From [Phormidium] sp. LEGE 05292 (GTDB lineage Bacteria; Cyanobacteriota; Cyanobacteriia; Cyanobacteriales; Aerosakkonemataceae): 38,602 nt of DNA. The notes under the pieces were generated by a model. The model was not told the DNA's origin. It made no database searches and worked only from the letters and a program-made list of their open reading frames with translations. Below are positions 24,124-31,005 of this stretch, piece after piece. The translations under genes and the position numbers were made by a program. Position 1 is the first letter of the stretch. The number at the start of each line of letters is the position of its first letter. The stretch spans positions 1-38,602 of the forward strand of contig NZ_JADEWG010000056.1 of NCBI RefSeq assembly GCF_015207735.1, read 5' to 3'.

Positions 24124-25272
24124 TTACTGACTATATTTCTGAGCAAGATTACCAACTCTTGTTAAAGCATCTTGCCAATTAGCAAAGCTAGTAGGAAATT
24201 TATCCTGAATTTGAGTGGCAATATTGCCCAATACTATACCTTCGTTCATTAATTCTAAGATTAAGCGATCGATCTCTCCATCTTCATTCAAACTCGGCAA
24301 AAAAGCAGAACTACTCTTCCGCAATTGTACAGGAGAAAGCGGCGTAGCAAAAAAACTTGATTGCTGAAAACTCGCCTTAACTTGACTAAAATCACCCTGA
24401 TATAAAACACAAGTATTCCAGCGCCAAATATAATCATTACCAACCAAATTAGCTTGCAAATTTACCGAAATTGTATCGCCAACTTCTAAAAAAACAGGCT
24501 TTAACCAAGGAAGAAAACCATTGCCATAAACGAGTTCCGGCATCCCAGGCGCAGTAGAAAAACCAACGCCTTCTGCTAACATTGCATCAAACCAAATACT
24601 TACTCCGTAACCTGTTCCATTCCGCGCTACATTCCAACTTATTTCGGCACTAACATCAGGACTTTCTATAGTAGGATAATCTAAGATTGCCCAAGATTGC
24701 GGTGTAGTTAAAAGTTGTGCTGGTGCTACCCAACCCTTACCCCAATTATTAATTACAATTTGTCGCGCCGCCGTCATATTTAAGCCATAAATATTGTTAT
24801 CCCAAATATCAACGATGCGACTATATAAATGCGGCACTTCCACCACTGCTGCCCACAACTTATCACTTTGAGGAATGAGAATGCCACCCTCAGCAAGCAA
24901 ACGTTTTCTCGCATCTATAATTGCCGGAATATGTTGCCCAAATAATGGCAGCATTCCCCGAATATCAGAAACAATTACATCAGCAAGTTCGGGTATTTTG
25001 ACTTTGGTTGAGACATCTTGAATAAAAATAATGCGATCGCCATACCCATTTTTTCTAGCAATTTCTTTTGCTACCTGGATAGCATCGCTAGGTTCAATAG
25101 CGTAAACTTTTCTCGCCCCAAACTGACAGGCAAGCAAAGCAAAAATTCCCGTACCAGTTCCGATATCTACTACTACAGAATCGGGTTTTACTGTTTGACG
25201 CAATGCCTTAACGTAGGCATCCATACGCCCTTTGTCAGCAATCATGCTGCCATATCCAGAAATGCTATACAT
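24124..25272 (-). CDS. PRMT-fold SAM-dependent methyltransferase of the lasso cluster
   Basis: A 382-residue class I SAM methyltransferase with PRMT-like architecture. It opens with YGSMIADKGRMDAYVKAL, like the PRMT YF/XYY region. SAM motif I is VVDIGTGTGIFALLACQFGA (34-53), and Glu60 in VYAIEPSDA should bind the ribose. A beta-barrel-like segment (about 140-310) contains a WRWN stretch where PRMTs have THW. The double-Glu loop of true arginine methyltransferases is not intact: the region reads SDIRGMLPLFGQ (102-113), with Asp103 and Gly112 in place of the two Glu. The last 52 residues form a separate small helical domain. It lies between the kinase and the exporter and probably modifies the peptide; the precursor core has no Arg, so the target is unclear. 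Confidence 0.82.
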   Translation of the reverse strand: MYSISGYGSMIADKGRMDAYVKALRQTVKPDSVVVDIGTGTGIFALLACQFGARKVYAIEPSDAIQVAKEIARKNGYGDRIIFIQDVSTKVKIPELADVIVSDIRGMLPLFGQHIPAIIDARKRLLAEGGILIPQSDKLWAAVVEVPHLYSRIVDIWDNNIYGLNMTAARQIVINNWGKGWVAPAQLLTTPQSWAILDYPTIESPDVSAEISWNVARNGTGYGVSIWFDAMLAEGVGFSTAPGMPELVYGNGFLPWLKPVFLEVGDTISVNLQANLVGNDYIWRWNTCVLYQGDFSQVKASFQQSSFFATPLSPVQLRKSSSAFLPSLNEDGEIDRLILELMNEGIVLGNIATQIQDKFPTSFANWQDALTRVGNLAQKYSQ

Positions 25273-25294
25273 TGCGATCGTTAGTTATAAGATT

Positions 25295-25435
25295 AAACGT
25301 TTTAGATCCCCCCTAACCCCCCTTGTTAAGGGGGGAACATGATTCAAGCCCCCCTTTGTAAGGGCATTCAAAGTCCCCCTTTGTAAGGGGGATTTAGGGG
25401 GATCTAATCATGTAATTAACAACCTGAGTTATTAG
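25295..25435. repeat. Degenerate GATCCCCCCTAACCCCC repeat element
   Basis: The left block GATCCCCCCTAACCCCCCTT and the right block AAGGGGGATTTAGGGGGATC are inverted copies around two tandem GTCCCCCTTTGTAAGGG-type units. It shares core and right end with the element at 18896-19061. It fills the gap between the kinase and methyltransferase genes. Confidence 0.65.
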
Positions 25436-25443
25436 TTCTCTCA

Positions 25444-26427
25444 TTACCGATTACCCAATTTCTGAAAATCCTTTAAAATTACATCACATAATTGAGAAAT
25501 ATTTTCAGAATCCGCATGAGGAGTAACCAGTCGCAAAGGCGCTTTAGCTACTACCCGACTCAATAAATCGAATTCGGCGGCACGCATTTTTTTATCCAAT
25601 AAATTGTTAGCGTAAGTGTTAGAAATTAAGCTAATTAAACCAGTATTACTGGGTACTGTTTCCAGGAAAGGGGCTGATGGGGAAGTAGTACGATCGCCTA
25701 AAATATAAATAGCACCCAATGGTAAAGGTAACTCCTGAAATTTATATTCTGGTTGGGTAAGATCCAAATAGCATTTATCCCAATTTGGTGTTAAACAAGG
25801 CAAAGCATCCTTTTCACCATACAAAGCTTTTACCGATGTAGGCCACAATCGTAAACGGGGATAAGCAGGTTGTACTAAAAACTGATTATCCCTCTCTAAA
25901 ATTGGGACAATATCATCAGATAATACGGCAAAACCAGCTTTAGCAAAAGCTGCTGCTGTCGTTGATTTTCCCGCACCTGCTGGGCCCAGAATTGCGATCG
26001 ATTTATCCTCTACTGCCACAGCAGAAGCGTGCAAACAAACAACGCCTCGCAAACGCAATACAAAGCCAAAAATTGGCCCCAGTAAATAGGTAGCCGTATC
26101 TTCCAAAGTCAAATCATCAGGCCAAGTAGCCCAGATTTGAGTACCTTTTCGATCGATAATAAACTCAGTGCGATCGCTATATTCCAACCGCCAATATTCT
26201 CCATTTCCTACTTTCCATCCCTTCATCAACGGTTGACCGCTTAAATCTTTATACGGACTCACGCACCATATAGTTGAATTATTTTCGACTATTTGCTTCA
26301 ACCAAGGAGGGATTTCATCTAGCCACACTCGCACATCTGGTACAAATTTTGGCGGTAAGGTTAGTAATCCGGGAATAGGTTTGTTGGAATGCAGATGTAA
26401 ACCGAAAGCAATGTGAAAAAATAACAC
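25444..26427 (-). CDS. HPr-kinase-like lasso peptide kinase
   Basis: A 327-residue HPr kinase C-terminal-fold protein without the N-terminal regulatory domain of true HprK. It has LHASAV (132-137), P-loop GPAGAGKST (148-156), the Asp pair SDDIV (170-174) and PRLRLWPTS (190-198), a set seen in peptide-modifying kinases. Related enzymes in lasso clusters phosphorylate the hydroxyl of the precursor's C-terminal Ser. Here the precursor ends in Lys-Thr-Gln, so the phospho-acceptor, if any, must be Ser16 or Thr18 of the core or another residue. The start is a GTG at 26425-26427, 38 bases after the precursor stop; there is no strong ribosome binding site and no better start upstream. Confidence 0.88.
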   Translation of the reverse strand: MLFFHIAFGLHLHSNKPIPGLLTLPPKFVPDVRVWLDEIPPWLKQIVENNSTIWCVSPYKDLSGQPLMKGWKVGNGEYWRLEYSDRTEFIIDRKGTQIWATWPDDLTLEDTATYLLGPIFGFVLRLRGVVCLHASAVAVEDKSIAILGPAGAGKSTTAAAFAKAGFAVLSDDIVPILERDNQFLVQPAYPRLRLWPTSVKALYGEKDALPCLTPNWDKCYLDLTQPEYKFQELPLPLGAIYILGDRTTSPSAPFLETVPSNTGLISLISNTYANNLLDKKMRAAEFDLLSRVVAKAPLRLVTPHADSENISQLCDVILKDFQKLGNR

Positions 26428-26465
26428 AAGAAGTATGGGAATATAGATCCGATCGAGGTTGAGTT

Positions 26466-26612
26466 TTACTGAGTCTTACTAAGCCCAAATTTTGGATTAT
26501 CATTACCAGAATTACCTGTAGTTCCTTGGGTCAATTCTCGGATATCACCATAGGAAAAAAGTTGAGGACTGTGATAGGGTTTTTTGTTCGATTTCTGATT
26601 ATTTGATAGCAT
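26466..26612 (-). CDS. Lasso peptide precursor (48 residues)
   Basis: A small gene that ordinary gene calling is likely to miss. The protein reads leader MLSNNQKSNKKPYHSPQLFS then YGDIRELTQ, followed by core GTTGNSGNDNPKFGLSKTQ. Leader hallmarks are Tyr13-x-x-Pro16 with Leu18 and Gly22 (the YxxP motif bound by PqqD-like B1), and Thr28 at position -2 before the cut site. The core would start with Gly1; Asp9 could form the isopeptide bond, giving a nine-residue ring (GTTGNSGND) and a ten-residue tail with bulky Lys12, Phe13 and Leu15 as possible plug residues. The ATG overlaps the last codons of the cyclase gene (ATGCTATCAAATAA), and AGGAG lies 7 bases upstream. The ring assignment is inference. 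Confidence 0.9.
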   Translation of the reverse strand: MLSNNQKSNKKPYHSPQLFSYGDIRELTQGTTGNSGNDNPKFGLSKTQ

Positions 26613-28449
26613 GAGTTTTCTCCTTTACTGAAAAGTAGTTAATTTTATTGACATTTTGCAACCAGAAATTTAGATTCAAGGGATGTAGGTCGATCCAAGC
26701 TTGATCTCTCTGGGACTGTATTCCAGAAACTATCGGCATCGCATTTCGATCGACATATTTAGCCAACATCGGTGTAGCTTCAAATTCATCGACCCATTGC
26801 GACTCAGTTTGTTGCAAAAGCACAGTTGTCGGATCTCTCGACATCGGGGTTTTTGGACGCTGACGCACTGACTCAGGTAAAATACCCCGCATCGCCACCC
26901 GCATCAGTTCTTTATGCAAGCACCAAGGTACTGGTGGAATAGCCAATAAGTAATTTACCAGACGCAGATCGAAGAACGGATATCGTACTTCCACAGGTAA
27001 GCCAGTTACTCCCGGATCGTAGCTTTCAAACAGGTAAGGCCAACCGGAACTACTAAGCTGTTGATAAGCCTCTGGACGAATCGGATGAATCAGCCGTTGT
27101 TCCCGGTAAAACCGTTCCCATCTCCCAGGCAAGTCCAATTTAGCTGAAAAATCAGAGTTTATCCAGCTGGGGTAGGTAGGTAATGGGGGACGAACACCCA
27201 GCCATCGCTTGACCTGCGATCGCACTCCCGGTTGAGGTAACTTTTTATGAGAGATAACATACTCAACCGTATCTCCGATCAAGCGATCGAATTTCCAGCT
27301 TTTCACGAGATGGGCAAAATAAAAGTAAGCACCCCAAGAATAAAATACTGGATCGCCACCATTTCCATCTAGCACAACTCGACTATGGGCGGCAATTTGT
27401 TGTAATTGATCTACAAAAATAGCTAACAAAGAAAGATTACTAGGTTCGGGACGCTGCAATAAAGGTCGATCCACTTTTCCAAACAACTTATAGTCGTCTG
27501 CAACTAGGTATTGAATGGGAATACCCAAAGTTTCTCCTACTAATCCTGAATAGTAACGTTCTCGATCTGGAAGCAATTTATCATAGACAACGGTGAAGGA
27601 TCTTATATCAAAAGTATCGCCTCCTTTACGTAGAAATTTACAGGCAGTAGCGGCTATAGTTGTCGAGTCCATTCCCCCACTCATAGAGACAGCAATGCAG
27701 TTTGTTCGCAGTCTGTCACTAACCGCTTTTTCCATTAACTCTTGAAAATTTTCTACATAATCTTCTGCCCGTTTATACCTGATAAAACCATCGGTGGGCA
27801 ATGTCCAGTAGCGTTTAATTTGTAACCTTTCCTTTGACCAAGTTAAACAATGTGCTGGTGCTAAACGTTGGATATCGGCAAAAATAGTTGTAGTGAATTC
27901 TTGGTTATAACCAAACAGTAAAAAATCTGCGATCGCCAAATCATTCAACTCATCCGACACCCCCGGATGAAACCTCACACAATTTAGCGTATTACTAAAA
28001 ATTAAACTATTCCCAACTTCTGCATAATAAAACGGCTTCACTCCAAAATGATCTCTGGCGCAGAATAACTTTTGCTTTCTTTCATCCCAAATTGCAAAAG
28101 CAAAATCACCCAACAAATGTTGAACGCAATCTTCCCCCCAAACTTGATAAGCACGCAGAATCAATTCTGCATCTGTTACAGCATTAATCTTTAGCTTCTC
28201 AATTAACTCCTCTCGACCATCAATTCTGGCATCAGCAGTAATCCAAATCCCATCTAAACTAAAAGGTTGTTTCTCTCCGACAGACTCTCTAGTAGTTCGC
28301 AGCATTGTATGACCAAAACCCACATTGCCATCCAGCCAAATCTGTTGCTCATCTGGCCCTCGATAGCTCATAAATTCAGTCATTCGCTGCAATAAATCGC
28401 GGTCAATTGCTGTTTCATTGCGGTTAATAATACCAACAATACCGCTCAT
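26599..28449 (-). CDS. Lasso cyclase (asparagine synthetase-like, protein C)
   Basis: A 616-residue asparagine synthetase B homologue that activates the side-chain carboxylate of the ring Asp/Glu with ATP and closes the macrolactam. The N-terminal glutaminase-like domain has Ser2 (MSGIVGIINR) instead of the catalytic Cys, typical of lasso cyclases that do not use glutamine. RGPDEQQIW, FGHTMLR and GDFAFAIWDERKQ are conserved. The synthetase domain has the pyrophosphatase loop SGGMDS (257-262) and GNGGDPVFYSWGAYF. It starts 4 bases inside the end of B2 and its stop lies inside the precursor gene, so B1-B2-C-A is tightly packed. True AsnB is excluded by Ser2 and by context. Confidence 0.94.
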   Translation of the reverse strand: MSGIVGIINRNETAIDRDLLQRMTEFMSYRGPDEQQIWLDGNVGFGHTMLRTTRESVGEKQPFSLDGIWITADARIDGREELIEKLKINAVTDAELILRAYQVWGEDCVQHLLGDFAFAIWDERKQKLFCARDHFGVKPFYYAEVGNSLIFSNTLNCVRFHPGVSDELNDLAIADFLLFGYNQEFTTTIFADIQRLAPAHCLTWSKERLQIKRYWTLPTDGFIRYKRAEDYVENFQELMEKAVSDRLRTNCIAVSMSGGMDSTTIAATACKFLRKGGDTFDIRSFTVVYDKLLPDRERYYSGLVGETLGIPIQYLVADDYKLFGKVDRPLLQRPEPSNLSLLAIFVDQLQQIAAHSRVVLDGNGGDPVFYSWGAYFYFAHLVKSWKFDRLIGDTVEYVISHKKLPQPGVRSQVKRWLGVRPPLPTYPSWINSDFSAKLDLPGRWERFYREQRLIHPIRPEAYQQLSSSGWPYLFESYDPGVTGLPVEVRYPFFDLRLVNYLLAIPPVPWCLHKELMRVAMRGILPESVRQRPKTPMSRDPTTVLLQQTESQWVDEFEATPMLAKYVDRNAMPIVSGIQSQRDQAWIDLHPLNLNFWLQNVNKINYFSVKEKTHAIK

Positions 28450-28913
28450 AATATTTTTACCTCAAATGGCAGAATTGCTCCAGCAAAAGGCGGAAAAAGT
28501 CGATCGACATCGCTGCGATCGTTTAAAACACACCCCTGACATTCTACCCAAGCATGAGCTGCTAAATTTTCTTGTTGTTTACGTACACCAATCCGCAATA
28601 CACTTTCCATACCTTGTCGTCGCAATAACCACCAAAGCAGCAAAGATTTCTGTAAACAATTAGGTTTATATAAACCATATCTACTAGCAATTTCTACTAA
28701 TTTTGCGATCGTCCTAGCTTGCTTAATTCCCTCTCTCCCTTGCAGCCGATCTTTCCTGTCATTAAAATTAGCCATTATTCCATAAAACCGTCTAAACCCA
28801 AAAAATTTGATCCCAAAAGCTACTAATGGCAGCAACAAGAAAGCCTGCATCAGCAACATCAGTTCTGACCAAGAAAGTTCTTTTAACTTACGCCAACTAT
28901 TAATTGCTAACAT
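28446..28913 (-). CDS. Lasso leader peptidase B2 (transglutaminase-like)
   Basis: A 155-residue protein matching lasso peptide B2 cysteine proteases, which cut the leader before Gly1. The catalytic triad is legible: Cys86 in KPNCLQKSLLLWWLLRRQG, His120 in AHAWVECQG and Asp132 in VLNDRSDV. The N-terminal third carries a hydrophobic stretch (LMLLMQAFLLLPLVAFGIKF), usual for the family and possibly membrane-contacting. It overlaps B1 upstream by 14 bases and C downstream by 4 bases. Confidence 0.94.
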   Translation of the reverse strand: MLAINSWRKLKELSWSELMLLMQAFLLLPLVAFGIKFFGFRRFYGIMANFNDRKDRLQGREGIKQARTIAKLVEIASRYGLYKPNCLQKSLLLWWLLRRQGMESVLRIGVRKQQENLAAHAWVECQGCVLNDRSDVDRLFPPFAGAILPFEVKIL

Positions 28914-29181
28914 TAATTAACCCATGCTGTACCAGCTGTTCGAGCAAATTATACAAATCAGTTTCTAGCTGCTCAGGAACTACATCATATTCTGATAATA
29001 AAGTTTGATATGCAGCTGCGATCGTTTCCGAAGTAGAAAGCACCTCCCATATCCGAGTCCCCACCCGATCCAAACCGAAATAACGTTCACTCTTCAGGTT
29101 TAGAATCACCGATTCCCCATCCAGTTCCCGAATTAAAACATCTTCAGGCACAGAAACTCGCATTTCAAAAGTAATACCCAT
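28900..29181 (-). CDS. PqqD-like lasso leader-binding protein B1 (RRE)
   Basis: A 93-residue RiPP recognition element. Three N-terminal beta strands (VSVPEDVLIRELDGESVILNLKSERYFGLD) and the following helices with GTRIWEVL, AYQTLLSEYDV and LLEQLVQHGLI match the PqqD fold. Beta strand 3 and helix 3 would bind the YxxP motif of the precursor. The ATG at 29179-29181 is only 2 bases from a run of five TAAAATC heptamers; no Shine-Dalgarno sequence is visible, so translation initiation is unusual. It is the first gene of the cluster. Confidence 0.93.
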   Translation of the reverse strand: MGITFEMRVSVPEDVLIRELDGESVILNLKSERYFGLDRVGTRIWEVLSTSETIAAAYQTLLSEYDVVPEQLETDLYNLLEQLVQHGLINVSN

Positions 29182-29183
29182 TC

Positions 29184-29218
29184 GATTTTAGATTTTAGAT
29201 TTTAGATTTTAGATTTTA
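29184..29218. repeat. (GATTTTA)5 heptamer tandem repeat abutting the B1 start codon
   Basis: Five exact GATTTTA units occupy the position where the B1 ribosome binding site should be. On the B1 strand they read as TAAAATC repeated. Seven-base units of this kind are known in cyanobacteria as short tandemly repeated repetitive sequences. Unit number could vary between strains. Confidence 0.9.
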
Positions 29219-29328
29219 GACTTTGACTATTGCCAAAAATATCTTATCCCAAATTCCTAAAAAGCTGCTGACAACAGGAGAACCTTCCCCCTTTCCCCTT
29301 TCTTCCCTTCAACCTTCTGCCTTTCTTC

Positions 29329-29361
29329 CCTTCTGCCTTCTGCCTTCTGCCTTCTGCCTTC
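29329..29361. repeat. (CCTTCTG)4 heptamer tandem repeat
   Basis: Four exact CCTTCTG units plus a partial fifth, with related CCTTC/CTTTC words on both sides (about 29284-29392). This is the second heptamer array within 150 bases of the B1 start. No coding meaning is apparent. Confidence 0.85.
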
Positions 29362-29392
29362 AAAAAGCCTTCTGCCTTCAAAAAGCCTTCAA

Positions 29393-29417
29393 CAAAAAAG
29401 GCTGCTCAAAACAGCCC
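29393..29417 (-). terminator. Rho-independent terminator of the DUF2997-ycf35-ferredoxin operon
   Basis: On the minus strand GGCTG (29412-29416) and CAGCC (29400-29404) form a stem with loop TTTTGAG, directly followed by TTTTTT. It lies 45 bases past the ferredoxin stop at 29462 and should separate that operon from the lasso cluster. Confidence 0.8.
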
Positions 29418-29461
29418 TAAATCACGATAATTTGCAACCAAGAAAGCATAGAAAACTAAAT

Positions 29462-29914
29462 TTAGTGCTTTTTTGACCTGCGCTTTTGTTGACGGCTTCT
29501 GGCAGTAACCATTGCCGGATCTACTGGGAACCCTACCATTGGAATTACCTGGTATTGGCGTTCTGCTTCCAGTTTTTTCAACTCTGTATAGTCTACCCAG
29601 TGAATACAATCGACAGGACAAGTATCAATTGCTTCTTGAATTAACTCTTCCGAGTCGCCATCCTGCCGAACTACTCGCGATCGACCATAATCAGGTTCTA
29701 TGTAAAAAGTATTACGCGCAACGTGAGCGCAATGCTTACAACCGATGCAGGTAATCTCATCTACATAAACACCTTTTTGTCGGAGCAATCCACCAAGTTC
29801 TGGCTCAAAACCAGAGCGTTCTGGATCATCCCTTAAAAAACCACCTAACTCTGGTTCAAGGCCCGATCGAGCTACGCCGCCATCATCTCCTATTGCGGGA
29901 GAAAAGTCGGACAT
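29462..29914 (-). CDS. Ferredoxin with duplicated N-terminal motif
   Basis: A 150-residue iron-sulfur protein. The cluster-binding cysteines are in TCIGCKHCAHVARNTFYIE (CxxCxxC) and in TCPVDCIHWV (CPxxC), fitting one [4Fe-4S] cluster of the Fer4 type. The N-terminus has a duplicated segment, RSGLEPELGGFLRDDPE and RSGFEPELGGLLRQKGV. A basic C-terminal tail follows (ARSRQQKRRSKKH). The start ATG overlaps the ycf35 stop (TAATG), so translation is coupled. Electron partner unknown. Confidence 0.9.
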   Translation of the reverse strand: MSDFSPAIGDDGGVARSGLEPELGGFLRDDPERSGFEPELGGLLRQKGVYVDEITCIGCKHCAHVARNTFYIEPDYGRSRVVRQDGDSEELIQEAIDTCPVDCIHWVDYTELKKLEAERQYQVIPMVGFPVDPAMVTARSRQQKRRSKKH

Positions 29915-30300
29915 TAGCCCCTCCAGCGTTGTACTACTAAGCGAATCGAACCATCATCATTTTTTTGTTGTTCAGCAACTTGGAAACCTTGTTTAGCGGT
30001 TTCATTCAACACAGTTTGGAAAGCATAACGCTGAGTGACTTTGTTTAAAAATCGATCTACAGAGATAGGTTGCTGCCAATACTGTAAGTCGGCAACTAAT
30101 TCATATTCGTTGCCGTTCCATCTAAAGCCAATGTCGTAACCATTTTCCTGCTCAATGGCAATTTCAGCATTAATAGTTTGACCGCGATAACCGCGCACTG
30201 GACAAGGGCCAGATTTCCAATCAATCCCTAAGTCTGTCAAAGCAGTTTGCAGGGAGACAAGGTTACGGAGTTGAGTTTTGATTTGGCTAAAGTGTGACAT
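29914..30300 (-). CDS. ycf35: Ycf35 (DUF1257) protein
   Basis: A 128-residue DUF1257/Ycf35 family protein, also encoded in many algal plastid genomes. Typical stretches are MSHFSQIKTQLRNLVSLQTAL, CPVRGYRGQT, DIGFRWNGNEYELVADLQYW and RYAFQTVLNETAKQGFQVAEQ. No catalytic motif is evident. It lies in the middle of the DUF2997-ycf35-ferredoxin unit, 44 bases after the DUF2997 gene and overlapping the ferredoxin gene by one base. Biochemical role not established. Confidence 0.9.
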   Translation of the reverse strand: MSHFSQIKTQLRNLVSLQTALTDLGIDWKSGPCPVRGYRGQTINAEIAIEQENGYDIGFRWNGNEYELVADLQYWQQPISVDRFLNKVTQRYAFQTVLNETAKQGFQVAEQQKNDDGSIRLVVQRWRG

Positions 30301-30344
30301 AGTTTCTGATGATTAAAACAAAGTAAAATTTGCAAAAAAACAAC

Positions 30345-30554
30345 TTACCATTCACTAAAAGTCGCTTGGGTTGTGGCTGTGTTTGATTGTTCTAACACTT
30401 GAGCAAAATACTCAGAAGTTTCCTCCTGAGTAAGTACTTGTCCAAGTTGAGCTTCAATTGCAGCAGTAACCTCAGCACAGGAATTCCCTATGATGCCAGT
30501 AACTTTTTCTTTGACTCGCCCATCGGGATAAATAATAAATTCTAGTGTTTCCAT
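30345..30554 (-). CDS. DUF2997 small protein
   Basis: A 69-residue DUF2997 family protein: TLEFIIYPDGRVKEKVTGIIGNSCAEVTAAIEAQLGQ, then a short acidic helix. It is soluble, with two short strands before the helix and one Cys (Cys27) in GNSCAEVT. It leads the ycf35-ferredoxin operon; the constant company of these three genes suggests a shared task, possibly iron-sulfur or chlorophyll-related, but this is not demonstrated. Confidence 0.87.
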   Translation of the reverse strand: METLEFIIYPDGRVKEKVTGIIGNSCAEVTAAIEAQLGQVLTQEETSEYFAQVLEQSNTATTQATFSEW

Positions 30555-31005
30555 GCTCTTGGTTGTAACCTACATACTCATTGAACTTTGCGATCGTACT
30601 TAACAGTACCGTCACAGCTTCTCGATCGAGATGCTAACAATTTGTCTTTAACTCACTTTACCTAATGTGGCAAATCGAATCAAAGCGCAACACAACTTAT
30701 TATTTATGCGATTAATCCCTCAATTATTTGACAGTTTCGCTTAACTTGCAAGAGCAGTCAAGATACCCCCAGACAGACCTCCCAGCCCGAAAAATCTTGA
30801 TCTTTCTCTGACCATCAGTACTGTCTTTGGCCCCCTCAATCGTTTAGCCACTATATATAGTGTCTTTATTTCAAGAGTTACACTAAATATATAATAAGAT
30901 TTGTTACATAGACAACAAACCTGATATTAATAAAATTTTTCAATAACTCTGACCTAAGCTAAATGGCTCGATAATTAAAGGTCGTCTTTAAATTTAAGGT
31001 TAAGA
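30555..31005. other. Divergent promoter region, 451 bases
   Basis: Lies between the DUF2997 operon (leftward) and the oxidoreductase gene (rightward). It contains a 14-base perfect palindrome at 30849-30862, and downstream a very AT-rich stretch. I see no gene and no known riboswitch. AAGG lies 7 bases before the ATG at 31006. Confidence 0.5.
30849..30862. promoter_or_regulatory. CACTATATATAGTG palindrome, candidate operator
   Basis: A perfect 14-base dyad, 144 bases before the start of the oxidoreductase gene and 295 bases before that of DUF2997. TATATA at its centre could also serve as a -10-like element. Regulator unknown. Confidence 0.35.

Noticed and set aside
25273-25443. A second lasso precursor in the kinase-methyltransferase gap
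   Set aside because: Translation on the cluster strand shows no YxxP leader; the gap is repeat sequence.
26315-26503. Alternative small frame near the precursor
   Set aside because: It overlaps the kinase gene out of frame, has no leader motif, and the frame at 26466-26612 has all of them.
26599-28449. Ordinary asparagine synthetase
   Set aside because: Residue 2 is Ser, not the glutaminase Cys, and the gene sits between lasso B2 and a lasso precursor.
29284-29392. CRISPR-like array from the regularly spaced CCTTCTG words
   Set aside because: The units are contiguous seven-base repeats without spacers of constant length; no cas gene is nearby.
29223-29420. Plus-strand 65-codon frame across the heptamer array as a second small peptide gene
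   Set aside because: It is built from repeat translation (Pro-Ser-Ala-Phe-Cys-Leu units) and lacks lasso leader motifs.
30565-30577. NtcA-type site GTA-N-TAC upstream of DUF2997
   Set aside because: The spacing is seven bases rather than eight and the flanks do not fit.
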